Source: Loigolactobacillus binensis (GTDB lineage: Bacteria > Bacillota > Bacilli > Lactobacillales > Lactobacillaceae). Taken from it: 57,320 bases of DNA. Position 1 is the first letter of the stretch; every line of letters starts with the position of its first letter. The position numbers and the translations under genes were made by a program. This document shows positions 42,035-51,783 of this stretch, in pieces. Under the pieces are notes generated by a model. That model saw only the letters and a program-made list of their open reading frames with translations. It had not been told where the DNA came from and made no database searches. Where the stretch lies: contig NZ_BJDN01000019.1 of assembly GCF_005405165.1 (NCBI RefSeq), forward strand, positions 1-57,320. Reading direction: 5' to 3'.

Positions 42035-42949
42035 ATGCAAGCTTTTATCGTGATGCAGGGGCGAACTTATCAACAGGAAAAAACGGCTGGTTTGATCTGG
42101 ACACAACAACGTGCCAGCGGACAGCCGGTGCCACCAACTTGGGCGCGGATCAATGAAATTCAGCCGCAAGACATCTTATTTCATTATGTGGCTGGTCAGA
42201 TTGTTGCCGTCAGTCAAGCGCAAACCGCAGTCCAAAATATGCCGCGGCCGGCATCGTTAGCTGATGTGGCTACACCGCAGATCAATGTTGTTCATTTGCA
42301 GTACTACACGTTGCCAAGGCCATTGATGATCAGTGCTTATTTACCACAATTAGGACCATTGTTGCCACACGTTCACGCTGCTTTTCAAGCTGATGGCAGT
42401 GGTAACCAAGGTTATATCTATCCTTGCTATTCTTTATTATTGGCACAATTGATCGATTTGTTGGCGGCACAGTATTTTGTGGCCAAGCAAATGGAACAAT
42501 TGACGTTGGCCATGTCTGCGGTCACTGCTAATGATGCGGACCCTTTATTGCGTTTATTAGTTAATGCTGATTTGATCAACCGCCGGCAAATGAATCAAGC
42601 TGATGCAATATTTACGCAGCATCTGTTGCACCAGGTTCCGCAATGTGCAGTATGTGGCTTGGAAAATACTAATTTGTTGCAGGCTACCCGGTTGAAGCCA
42701 CTGGTAGATAGTGCGCCGTCTGAGCGTGTGGCTGCGGCCAACGGTATCTTGTTGTGTTCTAACCATGCTGAACTGGTTGCCCAAGGCCTGCTTAGCTTCA
42801 GTCGCGGGGGTCACTTACTGATCAGTCCGCGCTTAGGCTTACTGGATCGCCAGCGCCTCGCGTTACACCATCAGCAAAAAATTTCTTTCACCACAGCTGC
42901 GGCGCCGTATCTTAATTGGCACCGGCGCTACATTTTTCAAGCGCAATAA
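42035..42949 (+). CDS. EVE-like/HNH protein, putative modified-DNA-dependent restriction endonuclease with altered HNH site
   Basis: 304 residues from ATG 42035 (GGGAGGTGATC upstream). The N-terminal 65 residues look like an EVE/PUA-type modified-base reader (FIVMQGRTYQQEK...WARINEIQPQDILFHYVAG). The C-terminus (about 205-290) is an HNH_2-type domain: CAVCGLEN, LLQATRLKPL, NGILLCSNHAELVAQGLLSF. In homologues the first half reads A-S-H-I-K-P-W; here the His is Arg (TRL), while the CxxC, N and C-x-x-H are kept. Middle segment unrecognised. Nicking activity is doubtful. No methylase neighbour. Confidence 0.75.
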   Translation: MQAFIVMQGRTYQQEKTAGLIWTQQRASGQPVPPTWARINEIQPQDILFHYVAGQIVAVSQAQTAVQNMPRPASLADVATPQINVVHLQYYTLPRPLMISAYLPQLGPLLPHVHAAFQADGSGNQGYIYPCYSLLLAQLIDLLAAQYFVAKQMEQLTLAMSAVTANDADPLLRLLVNADLINRRQMNQADAIFTQHLLHQVPQCAVCGLENTNLLQATRLKPLVDSAPSERVAAANGILLCSNHAELVAQGLLSFSRGGHLLISPRLGLLDRQRLALHHQQKISFTTAAAPYLNWHRRYIFQAQ

Positions 42950-42953
42950 AAGG

Positions 42954-43000
42954 GAAACCCAGCACTGATGGCTATTTTAGTCGCCATGGTGCTGGGTTTC
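42954..43000 (+). terminator. Intrinsic terminator/hairpin
   Basis: GAAACCCAGCAC..GATGGC and GCCATGGTGCTGGGTTTC, long stem. Confidence 0.75.
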
Positions 43001-43137
43001 TGTGATTTCACTGAATAATAACTGTGACCTGACTGGCAATGTGGTAAAACTTGATGAGAGTTTTCTTTGGTGTCGGTATACATCACGATTTCTTGCTATG
43101 ATGGAAACTGGACTTATTTCATCGAAAGGGGCACATC

Positions 43138-44634
43138 ATGGCAGAAAATAAAAAAACAAAACTTTCTTTGGCTGCGTTGATTCTGATGATCTTCACCTCA
43201 GTTTTTGGTTTTACCAATATTCCGCGGGCCTTTTATTTAATGGGTTACGCGTCCATTTTTTGGTACATTATTGCGGCACTACTATTTTTCATTCCGTTTG
43301 CCTTCATGCTGGCAGAATACGGTGCTGCATTTAAAGACTACAAAGGCGGAATTTATTCGTGGATGGCCAACTCGCTGAACCCAAAGTTTGCCTTCATTGG
43401 AACCTTCATGTGGTACGCTTCTTATATTGTTTGGATGGTTAATGTAGGTTCTGGGATCTGGATCCCGTTATCTAACGCTATTTTTGGTGTGGATAAAACG
43501 CAGCAGTGGTCATTGTTTGGTCTCACCGGAGTTCAAACCCTAGGTGTTTTGGCCATTTTATGGATCATTTTGATCACTTTTGTTTCTACAAAGGGCTTAG
43601 ATTCGATCAAACGGATCACTTCTATTGGTGGAACGGCAGTCGCATTGATCAATATTATTTTGTTGCTCGGCGGTTTATTTATTTTATTTCTCAATGGCCA
43701 TATGGCGGAACCGTTATCCGTCAAAGCGTTGTTTGTATCGCCTAATCAGGATTTCGCCACAATGATCGCGGTATTCAGTTTTTTAGTCTACGCGATCTTC
43801 GCCTATGGTGGTTTAGAAGTAGTCGGTGGTTTAGTCGATGAAACGGAAAATGCGGCGGTGACCTTTCCGCGTGGGATTACGATTTCGGCAGTGATTATTG
43901 CGTTAGGTTACGCACTGGGCATCTTTGTTATGGGTGCCTTCACTAATTGGCACTTTGCGTTTACTCAATTTGGTACGGCACAGGTTACACTGGGTAATGT
44001 GGCTTATATTGCCATGAATAATATGGGTTATCAGCTGGGCCATGCGTTGTATTTATCGGAGGCGGCTTCGATCCAGGTTGGTCAGTGGATCAGTCGGTAT
44101 ATGGGGCTATCCATGTTTTTAGCACTGACCGGGGCCTTTTTCACCTTGATTTTTTCACCATTAAAACAATTGATTGAAGGAACCCCTAAAGCCATTTGGC
44201 CAAAAAAATTAACGGTGGTCGAAAATGGTGTGCCGATCAATGCGATGCGCATACAGGCCGCCATTGTGATCGTGATCATTTTTGCAGTTTCTTTTGGGGG
44301 TAGTGGTGCGAAGGCTTTCTTTGATATTCTAGTTTCAATGACCAATGTGTCCATGACGTTACCTTATATGTTTATTGCGTTTGCCTTTTTAGGCTTCAAG
44401 CGACAAACTGCGATCAAAAAACCGTTTACCATGTATAAAAGTAAGTTGGCCACGTATTTCGGTGTTGGCGCGGTTCTGCTTTCGGTGGGTTTTGCTAACG
44501 TGTTTACAATCATTGAACCTGCGTTCAACGGTGATTGGGCTAAAACGATTTATTCGATTGCTGGGCCTACACTTTTTGGCTTAGTGGCGTGGTGGCTATT
44601 TCGCCGTTATCAGCGCCAGACAGGAATTAAATGA
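43138..44634 (+). CDS. yjeM: YjeM-type glutamate/GABA-family amino acid transporter (paralogue 1)
   Basis: 498 residues, 12 hydrophobic helices. APC signatures: SVFGFTNIPRAFYLMGYASI in TM1-2 and FAYGGLEVVGGLVDETENAA at TM6. Collinear with the 47561 protein. It moves an amino acid across the membrane; substrate unknown. Single gene with terminator. Confidence 0.87.
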   Translation: MAENKKTKLSLAALILMIFTSVFGFTNIPRAFYLMGYASIFWYIIAALLFFIPFAFMLAEYGAAFKDYKGGIYSWMANSLNPKFAFIGTFMWYASYIVWMVNVGSGIWIPLSNAIFGVDKTQQWSLFGLTGVQTLGVLAILWIILITFVSTKGLDSIKRITSIGGTAVALINIILLLGGLFILFLNGHMAEPLSVKALFVSPNQDFATMIAVFSFLVYAIFAYGGLEVVGGLVDETENAAVTFPRGITISAVIIALGYALGIFVMGAFTNWHFAFTQFGTAQVTLGNVAYIAMNNMGYQLGHALYLSEAASIQVGQWISRYMGLSMFLALTGAFFTLIFSPLKQLIEGTPKAIWPKKLTVVENGVPINAMRIQAAIVIVIIFAVSFGGSGAKAFFDILVSMTNVSMTLPYMFIAFAFLGFKRQTAIKKPFTMYKSKLATYFGVGAVLLSVGFANVFTIIEPAFNGDWAKTIYSIAGPTLFGLVAWWLFRRYQRQTGIK

Positions 44635-44644
44635 AGTTGTGGGG

Positions 44645-44688
44645 GCGACGCCATAAAAGTGATTTTGCTTTTATGGCGTCGCTGTTTT
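44645..44688 (+). terminator. Intrinsic terminator after yjeM-type gene
   Basis: GCGACGCCATAAAAG and CTTTTATGGCGTCGC, then TGTTTTATTT. Confidence 0.9.
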
Positions 44689-44869
44689 ATTTCTGCAAGT
44701 GTACTGCCTGGTAGGCTAACTTTATCAAAATGGTGAGTTCATTTTTAGTTTTTTCTGAAATTTGCTTGAAATAAAAAGACGGCTAACAAGCTTTTTCAAC
44801 TCAGCTTAACTTGCAAACGGTTTAGCTGCGGTTTAAAATTGAACAATCAATAGAGATGGGGTTAAAATT

Positions 44870-46855
44870 ATGCGCAAAAAATATTGGCTACTTAGCCTGT
44901 TGGCAGTATTCTTAATAACTGGCGGCGGGTTTTATTATTATCAGTGGCATCAGCGTCAAGTGACTACTACAGCAGTTTATCGGGTGGCCAGAACTTATAC
45001 GCAGGCCTTTAGCCAACAGGATTTCACTAAAATGTTGACCCAGGTGGACACTGAGCAGTTATCTGGTGGTGATTATCAATATACGGCTAAACAAGTAGTG
45101 GCCCGCAATGTGGCAGTGTTTGGCCAGATCGGTGCCAGCAAGTTGCAAGTTAAGCAACTTAAAGTCACCCGTAAAAGTGCTAAACAATACCAAATGACTT
45201 TTAACTTACATATGCAGACGATGATCGGGGCATTATCGGTTCAGCATTACCAAGCGACCGTTCAATTAGTCAAAGGGCACTGGCGCGTGTTGTGGACGCC
45301 GGCCATGTTGTTTCCGCACATGAATGGGACTGATACGGTGCAATTACAGTGGCAACAAGGCAAGCGTGGCGCAATTGTTGATCGGCATGGTCAGGCATTA
45401 GCGGAAGATGGCCAAGCGACGCAAGCGGGCATGGTGCCTAGCCGGCTTGGTAGCGGCAGTACACGCAGTAATAATTTGACGAAGATCAGTCAACAATTCA
45501 GTGTCAGTGTGGCTAGCTTAAAGCAATCTTTGCAGCAGCAGTGGGTAACCAAGGATAGTTTTGTGCCGATCAAAACGGTGACCACTAAGCCAACCTTAAC
45601 CGGCGTTACCTATCGTTCAGTTTCTGCTCGCACTTATCCTAGTGGGGCCGCCAGTGCTCAGCTGATCGGCTACGTAGGAGAAGTTACCGCTGCGGATCTC
45701 AAAAAACACTCCGAACTTCAAACCGGCGACAATATCGGTAAAACCGGCTTGGAGCGTTATTATGATAAGCAACTTCAAGGGCGCGACGGTGGTGCGATCA
45801 CCATCAACAATGGCGATACAGTTAGCCGTACCTTGTTAAAAACCAAAAAACGTGATGGTCAAACAATTAAATTGACCATTGACCGTACCAAACAAGAAAA
45901 GGCTTATCAACAATTAGGCAATAAAAAAGGGGCTGTGGTGACCATGGATCCGCGCAACGGGCAATTATTAACGTTGGTCAGCTCACCTAGTTATGATCCT
46001 AATAAATTTGCTACCGGTATTAGCCCAGCTGATTATCAAAAATATGCTAAAGATGCCGCCCAGCCGTTTCTCAGCCGCTTCACGCAACGCTATGCTCCTG
46101 GGTCCACCTTTAAAATGTTGACTGCTGGGATCGCACTGGATAATGGGACGATCACAACTAAGACCACCAAGCAGATCAGCGGGTTAAAGTGGCAAAAAAA
46201 CAGTAGTTGGGGGAGTTATAAGGTTACGCGGGTAACGGATGCTGCCAGTGAGAATATGACGCAGGCACTGGTCAATTCCGATAATATTTGGTTTGCCCAA
46301 GCCGGCTTACAAATGGGCAGTAGCGCGTATCTAAAAGGTCTACAACCCTTTTTCAAAACTAAAGAAAAGCTACCGCTAGCGATGAATTACGCCCAGCTTT
46401 CCAACAGTGGCAAGCTAAGTAGTCAGATCCTGTTGGCCGACACGGCGTATGGTCAAGGGCAACTATTACTATCACCGATTCAACAAGCGATGATGTACAG
46501 CGCCATTGGTAATGGTGGTAAAATGCAGTTACCGACCTTAATTCTGAATAAAACGGCCAAGCAAACGACCGTGTTAAAAGCGACTAGTGCTAACGCGGTC
46601 AAACAGGCATTGATTCAAGTAGTCGCTGATACTCAAGGTACGGCGCACAGTCTGCAGATCAGTGGACACAACATTGCGGCTAAAACTGGAACTGCTGAAT
46701 TGAAGCAACAACAAGATACCACCGGCAAACAAAACGGCTTTTTAATGGCCAACGATGCGGATAATAATTCGTATTTAATGGTGGCGTTGTTAGAGGATAG
46801 CGGTAGTGAAGACGTGGTCACCGCAATGAAGCCATACATTGAATCATTGTATTAG
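44870..46855 (+). CDS. Class B penicillin-binding protein (MecA/PBP3-like transpeptidase)
   Basis: 661 residues. N-terminal membrane anchor (LLSLLAVFLITGGGFYYYQW), an NTF2-like MecA_N domain (about 30-150), a dimerisation domain (GAIVDRHGQALAED) and a transpeptidase domain with SxxK in APGSTFKM, SxN as NSDN and KTGT in AAKTGTAEL. It cross-links peptidoglycan outside the membrane. The MecA_N type is linked to low beta-lactam affinity in other Firmicutes. The gene at 46871 follows 15 bases later and is probably co-transcribed. Confidence 0.93.
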   Translation: MRKKYWLLSLLAVFLITGGGFYYYQWHQRQVTTTAVYRVARTYTQAFSQQDFTKMLTQVDTEQLSGGDYQYTAKQVVARNVAVFGQIGASKLQVKQLKVTRKSAKQYQMTFNLHMQTMIGALSVQHYQATVQLVKGHWRVLWTPAMLFPHMNGTDTVQLQWQQGKRGAIVDRHGQALAEDGQATQAGMVPSRLGSGSTRSNNLTKISQQFSVSVASLKQSLQQQWVTKDSFVPIKTVTTKPTLTGVTYRSVSARTYPSGAASAQLIGYVGEVTAADLKKHSELQTGDNIGKTGLERYYDKQLQGRDGGAITINNGDTVSRTLLKTKKRDGQTIKLTIDRTKQEKAYQQLGNKKGAVVTMDPRNGQLLTLVSSPSYDPNKFATGISPADYQKYAKDAAQPFLSRFTQRYAPGSTFKMLTAGIALDNGTITTKTTKQISGLKWQKNSSWGSYKVTRVTDAASENMTQALVNSDNIWFAQAGLQMGSSAYLKGLQPFFKTKEKLPLAMNYAQLSNSGKLSSQILLADTAYGQGQLLLSPIQQAMMYSAIGNGGKMQLPTLILNKTAKQTTVLKATSANAVKQALIQVVADTQGTAHSLQISGHNIAAKTGTAELKQQQDTTGKQNGFLMANDADNNSYLMVALLEDSGSEDVVTAMKPYIESLY

Positions 46856-46870
46856 AAAGGAAATAGGTTC

Positions 46871-47434
46871 ATGAAAACTGAAAAGGAAAAATTCTTAGCA
46901 GGCGAACCGTATTATATTTTTGACGCCGAATTGGCTACTGATGAAGCGCATGCGCGGCATTTGTGTAAATTGCTTAATCAATTAGAAGATGATGCTATGC
47001 CCCAAAAGCAAGCACTGGTGCGGCAGTTATTTGGGAGCGTTGGTGCGAATCCCTACATCCAACCTAATTTTCGTTGTGATTTTGGCTATAATATTCATGT
47101 CGGTGCTAATTTCATTTGCAATTATGATAGCGTAATTTTAGATATTGCGCCGGTGCACATTGGCGATAATTGTTTATTTGGCCCCCACGTACAACTGTAC
47201 TCAGCCAGTCATCCCCTTGATCCGCGAAAACGCCGTGGTGGAATTGGTGAAGGTGCGCCGATCACGATTGGTGATGACGTTTGGCTTGGTGGTGGTGCTA
47301 CAATTTTACCTGGAGTTGTGCTAGGTGATAACGTGGTTGTTGGCGCCAATGCCACTGTGACCAAAAGCTTTGGCGCTAACTTAGTTATTGCCGGAAATCC
47401 AGCACACGTGATCAAAACGAATGTGCCGGCATAG
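46871..47434 (+). CDS. Sugar O-acetyltransferase (Maa/LacA-like)
   Basis: 187 residues, ATG after AAAGGAAATAGG. Mac domain then beta-helix: HIGDNCLFGPHVQLYSASHP (catalytic His), GDDVWLGGGATILPGVVLG, GANATVTKSFGANLVIAGNP. Its pairing with a class B PBP raises the possibility of a cell-wall glycan substrate, but maltose-type acetyltransferases are cytosolic, so this is speculative. Confidence 0.9.
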   Translation: MKTEKEKFLAGEPYYIFDAELATDEAHARHLCKLLNQLEDDAMPQKQALVRQLFGSVGANPYIQPNFRCDFGYNIHVGANFICNYDSVILDIAPVHIGDNCLFGPHVQLYSASHPLDPRKRRGGIGEGAPITIGDDVWLGGGATILPGVVLGDNVVVGANATVTKSFGANLVIAGNPAHVIKTNVPA

Positions 47435-47451
47435 CCAGGTTAATGGCAGCA

Positions 47452-47501
47452 AAAAAACAGAGTAGCGACATAAATCATTTATGTCGCTACTCCGTTTTTT
47501 T
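47452..47501. terminator. Bidirectional terminator between convergent genes
   Basis: AAAAAAAC.GAGTAGCGACATAAAT and ATTTATGTCGCTACTC.GTTTTTT, perfect core stem. Confidence 0.92.
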
Positions 47502-47560
47502 ACTGCCGATATAGTCAAAAGCTGTCTTTTGGCATATGCGCGCCTTTGCATTGATCTAAC

Positions 47561-49060
47561 CTACTTTACGCTTAGTCTGGCTTGACCATGGGCGTAATGG
47601 CTGTACATCAGCCAAGCAATTAAGCCGAAAACGATCGGTCCGATCACCATTTCAAAGGCGTCTAGGTAGGCGCCTTCCAAAATTGGTTCAACGATGGTGA
47701 AAATAATGCCGAAAACCAGTACCAAATCAACTAAAATCGTGATGATCCAAGTCCAAGTTTGGTTGGTGTAAATTTCAAACGGTCGTTGCAGATCTTGCCG
47801 GCGTTTGAAAAAGGGGAAGGCAGTGACTAAAAATAAATAAGGTAATGTGGTGGAAACGTTGGCCATTTGGGTCAACACGTTGTAGAAAACCTGTGCGTCT
47901 TGGCCACCAAAAGCAACGATGAAGATCAACAGCGAAACAAAAATAGCCTGCGCCCACATTGCTTTGACCGGCATGCCCGCGTCGTTAGTATCAGCGAAGC
48001 CTTTAGGCCATAGTGCCTTAGGTGTACCAAGGACAAAAGACTTCAATGGTGAATAAATCAAGACGAAAAAGGCCCCGAGATAACTGAAAAACATGGCGAA
48101 ACCGGTGACCCGAGCAAACCATAAACCGATCAAATGTGCTGTAGCTGTGCTGAAGCCAAAGCTTTGGCCAAAATAATAACCTAAATTATCCATTAGCACA
48201 TACGTGATATTACCTAAGTTGGTGGTTTTATTGTTAAGCACCTGCTGCCAGTTAGTTGAGATTCCCCAGATAAAAATCGACAGCGCATAGCTGATGGCAA
48301 TGACGATAGTGGCAATGATCATGCCTTTAGGAAAGGTTTTTTCTGGTTTTTCCATACTGTCGGTAACACCGCCCATAGTCTCCATACCGCCATAAGCGAA
48401 TACTGCGAAAACCACAAACGAAAGCATGCCAATTAGACTATGATAGTCCGCATTCGGTGAAGAAATAAAACTATGCAAACCATGTACGGGTTGGGCCAAA
48501 TGCAGGCCGTTTTTAAACAAGATCAATAAGCTGACTAAAATAAAAGCAACGTTTAAAGCAGCAATCAAGAAACCGCCAAAAGATGCAAAGCGTGAGATCC
48601 GCTGTACGCCGTGACTAGCCAAAAATGTGATCAATAAGAAAAATAAAATACCTAACAGGCCAACTGTGGCAGTAGGCGTTAGGCCCAAAAAGTGCCAAGT
48701 CTGCGTCTGGTCATGGCCGAAAACAAAGGTGGAGAAAGGAATCCATACTTTAGAAGCAGTGGAGACCATCCAGACGATCCATGATGCCAACCAAATGAAA
48801 GTGCCAATAAAAGCGGGTTGCTCGCCAATTGATTCAGCCAGCCAAGAATAAATACCACCATGTACGGCCTTAAAGGTCGAACCATATTCGGCGAACATTA
48901 ACGATGATGGTAAAAAGAATAAAATTGCGGCAAATAAATACCAAATAATGCCACCGTAGCCCATTAAATAGTAGGCTACCGTGGTGTTTGCAAAGCCGAA
49001 GATCGAGCCAAAAATCATTAGGATCAAGCCGATAACGGTAATTTTTTTTTGTTTTTCCAT
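47561..49060 (-). CDS. yjeM: YjeM-type amino acid transporter (paralogue 2)
   Basis: 499 residues, 12 helices. Conserved segments SIFGFANTTVAYYLMGYGGI, AEYGSTFKAVHGGIYSWLAE and FAYGGMETMGGVTDSMEKPE are shared position by position with the 43138 protein, so the two are diverged duplicates. Upstream on the minus strand lies the dipeptidase gene at 49213; peptide breakdown and amino acid exchange may be linked (inference). Confidence 0.87.
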   Translation of the reverse strand: MEKQKKITVIGLILMIFGSIFGFANTTVAYYLMGYGGIIWYLFAAILFFLPSSLMFAEYGSTFKAVHGGIYSWLAESIGEQPAFIGTFIWLASWIVWMVSTASKVWIPFSTFVFGHDQTQTWHFLGLTPTATVGLLGILFFLLITFLASHGVQRISRFASFGGFLIAALNVAFILVSLLILFKNGLHLAQPVHGLHSFISSPNADYHSLIGMLSFVVFAVFAYGGMETMGGVTDSMEKPEKTFPKGMIIATIVIAISYALSIFIWGISTNWQQVLNNKTTNLGNITYVLMDNLGYYFGQSFGFSTATAHLIGLWFARVTGFAMFFSYLGAFFVLIYSPLKSFVLGTPKALWPKGFADTNDAGMPVKAMWAQAIFVSLLIFIVAFGGQDAQVFYNVLTQMANVSTTLPYLFLVTAFPFFKRRQDLQRPFEIYTNQTWTWIITILVDLVLVFGIIFTIVEPILEGAYLDAFEMVIGPIVFGLIAWLMYSHYAHGQARLSVK

Positions 49061-49212
49061 TTATATTTCCTCTACTCCACAATTAAGGTTAATTTTGGTT
49101 TTCCAAGTTTTTAATGTTCTAGATAGCGATCAAGCGGCAACGAACACCACCGCTTTAAAATCGCGTTAACTTTTTAAAATCAATCCGTTACACCCTAACG
49201 GATCGATTAACA

Positions 49213-50646
49213 TTATAGATTTTCATCCGTCTTAAAATTCAGCGGTGATAGATCGGTTGCCTGTGTGATCATATCGGCGATCAAAGCGCTGAAGTTTTTC
49301 CGGGCCAAGGCCGCCTGTTTTTGGTTAGCCTGATTTAAGTAAGTCGTTAAAGCGGCCTCAGTTTGTTTTTGAGCACCGGTATCATGTTCCAATAGTAGTT
49401 GTAACAGTTGGGTATGCGTAGCCACTTGCACGCCGTTGAGTAACTGATTGAATTCATGATAATGACTGTCGACGAGCACTCCTGCAAGTTTATACAACCA
49501 ATAACTGGATTTAGAGTCGTAAGTTTTAGCACCAATTTGATAATTGGCTGGGGTCTGATCCGCGCCGGCATAAAAGGGTACATAGATACTTTCGGCAGTG
49601 ACGCCCATAGCCAGCCAATGAATATCTGCTAAAGCCGCCGGTAAGTTAGGCCGAATTTGCAGAATATGTGATTCCTGGGTTTTAGCCAGACTGATCGGCC
49701 GGAATTTGTGTTTAAATTTGGCCTTGCCACTGCCTACTGGATCGTACTTAGTGCCTTGATAATGGGAACCTAAAATTTGGGCCACTTGTTCGAAGGTGAT
49801 CGGTTTGTCCGCATGTTGAATAAAAGGTAGCTCGTCACTTTGCGGTTTTTGCTTACAACTAGGGGTCAGCTGCTTTTGTCCGTACCAAACACGCGGGGTG
49901 TTATAAACAAAATCGCTGGCTGTGTGGGTTCCAAAAATTTCACGGAAATTAAAATCAGTCGCTGGCTGCCACAGATGGTGCGTAACCGTAAAATCGCGAA
50001 TACCAGTAGAACTTAAAAAGTTGTGGGGATCTGTAAAGTCAATAACTTGGATCGAAAGTTGGTTAGCAACTACGGCATAAGCATCGGCAGGAATACGCTG
50101 GGCCACCCAATGATGACCAGTGGCCGTTTCCATGTACCAAGCTTCCGTGGCATCAGCAAATAAAATACCGTTGCTTTCAGCAGTACCATATTGCTCAACT
50201 AGCGTGCCTAAGCGTAATACGCCAGCGCGTGCAGTTTTTACATAAGGTAGCACTACAGTGACCATGGCCTCTTCAGCAATGCCGGTTGGTACCAACGGGT
50301 CATACGCCAGGACCCGCTCATTAGCATAAGCACTTTCGGTGGCACTCATTGCGACACCATATTCGTTGAAACCATCTTCTTCGAACACACCGAATTCATC
50401 AGTCCACTCTGGCGTTGCGTTGTATTTAGCTTGTTCCAAAGGTAGTTTCAGGGTGAAGCCAGTGTCTTTAGAAGTGAACACAGGAGCAGCAGTATGTGTC
50501 TGCCGGGGATGGCTAACAAAATGCTTCGGCCAGGCGGCTTTACTATCTTCGTTACGACCAATGAAGAGGGAACCATCAGCACTGGCCTTGGGTCCGACTA
50601 AAATACTGGTGCAGGCTGATAAATTGGTCAACAGTTGTTTCTGCAT
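49213..50646 (-). CDS. pepD: C69-family dipeptidase PepD
   Basis: 477 residues, ATG after GGAGATT. The N-terminal-nucleophile cysteine is in SACTSILVGPKASADGS, followed by IGRNEDS, both typical of the PepD/U34 family; DEFGVFEEDGFNEYGVAMSA is conserved. LAB PepD hydrolyses a range of dipeptides in the cytosol after processing to the Cys. Full length. Confidence 0.92.
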   Translation of the reverse strand: MQKQLLTNLSACTSILVGPKASADGSLFIGRNEDSKAAWPKHFVSHPRQTHTAAPVFTSKDTGFTLKLPLEQAKYNATPEWTDEFGVFEEDGFNEYGVAMSATESAYANERVLAYDPLVPTGIAEEAMVTVVLPYVKTARAGVLRLGTLVEQYGTAESNGILFADATEAWYMETATGHHWVAQRIPADAYAVVANQLSIQVIDFTDPHNFLSSTGIRDFTVTHHLWQPATDFNFREIFGTHTASDFVYNTPRVWYGQKQLTPSCKQKPQSDELPFIQHADKPITFEQVAQILGSHYQGTKYDPVGSGKAKFKHKFRPISLAKTQESHILQIRPNLPAALADIHWLAMGVTAESIYVPFYAGADQTPANYQIGAKTYDSKSSYWLYKLAGVLVDSHYHEFNQLLNGVQVATHTQLLQLLLEHDTGAQKQTEAALTTYLNQANQKQAALARKNFSALIADMITQATDLSPLNFKTDENL

Positions 50647-50856
50647 ATTAATCTCCTTTTATACAAAATTTTGTAAATATCAGCATAATTATACCATTGT
50701 TAACGCATAAGTCTTGTTTTCTAAGGAATACATGAGTAAATAGTTGGTAACCTTTAAGGCGAATGAGAATTTACAAAGAAAATCATCATAAAAACGGCAT
50801 TGCTGGCCGCGATTAAGTACAATTAAGGCTAAGTTCGTTTTGAAAGGAAGGCGTAC

Positions 50857-51744
50857 ATGACGAAAAAAGAATTAGGCCAGAAAATCGGCTTTACAGTGAT
50901 CGCAAGTATTTTAGTGGCGGTGGCCTTAAACAATTTTTTGATTCCAGCGGCGGTATTTAGCTCCGGGGTCAATGGTCTGGCCCAGTTGGTCTCCTCACTG
51001 TTGGCACGTTTCACCCAGTTACATATTCAAACGGGGTGGTGGATCTTACTATTTAATTTACCGATCGGCTTATTAGGTTGGTTTAAAATTGGGCGGGGTT
51101 TTACCTTATTCAGTATTTTGACTGCAGCCTTGACCTCATTGTTATCGGTGGCGTTACCGATTCAAGCGTTGGCCGCCAATCCGTTGATGAATGCCATTAT
51201 CGGGGGCGTATTGACCGGTATTGGTGTTGGGTACGCGCTAAAATATGGTTTTTCTACGGGAGGAATGGATATTGTTGCCTTTGCTTTAGCGAAAACAACA
51301 GGCCGCAGTATTGGGACTTTAATGCTGGCCATTAACGGGTTGATCATTGCCATTGCCGGCTTTACGATCAGTTGGTCCAGTGCCTTATATACGATCATCT
51401 CAATTTACTGCATGTCACGCGTGATCGACAGCATTAATACTAGCCAACAGAAGGTCACGGTAATGATCGTTACCCAACGTTCTGCTGCCTTGATCAAAGC
51501 AATTCATGAACGTCTGATCCGTGGCATCACGATTTTACCTGCGCGCGGGGCCTATAGCCAAAAAGATAGTCATGTATTGATGATCGTGATCACAAGATAC
51601 GAACTATATGATATTGAACAAGCGGTTAAAAAGGTTGATCCCGCAGCTTTTGTTAATATTATGAGTACAACACAAGTTTTAGGTGAATTTTTAGATGATG
51701 AGGGTCAAAGTCAACTTGCAGAAACGACTAAAAGTTCGGTATAA
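50857..51744 (+). CDS. YitT-family membrane protein (DUF161/DUF2179)
   Basis: 295 residues, ATG after AAAGGAAGG. Five hydrophobic helices (NNFLIPAAVFSSGVNGLAQL; FSTGGMDIVAFALAKTTGRS) and a C-terminal ferredoxin-like DUF2179 domain (RGITILPARGAYSQKDSHVL). Function of the family is unknown. Forty bases upstream of the tautomerase gene, possibly one transcript. Confidence 0.9.
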   Translation: MTKKELGQKIGFTVIASILVAVALNNFLIPAAVFSSGVNGLAQLVSSLLARFTQLHIQTGWWILLFNLPIGLLGWFKIGRGFTLFSILTAALTSLLSVALPIQALAANPLMNAIIGGVLTGIGVGYALKYGFSTGGMDIVAFALAKTTGRSIGTLMLAINGLIIAIAGFTISWSSALYTIISIYCMSRVIDSINTSQQKVTVMIVTQRSAALIKAIHERLIRGITILPARGAYSQKDSHVLMIVITRYELYDIEQAVKKVDPAAFVNIMSTTQVLGEFLDDEGQSQLAETTKSSV

Positions 51745-51783
51745 TTCAGAGTAGTATTAAGTTAAGCTGAAGGAGGGATTAAT

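Noticed and set aside
32518..47501. Shared hairpin core (CATAAAT..TTATG) at 32518 and 47452 as a repeat family.
   Set aside because: The shared part is short and AT-rich and the outer stems differ; both are explained as terminators.
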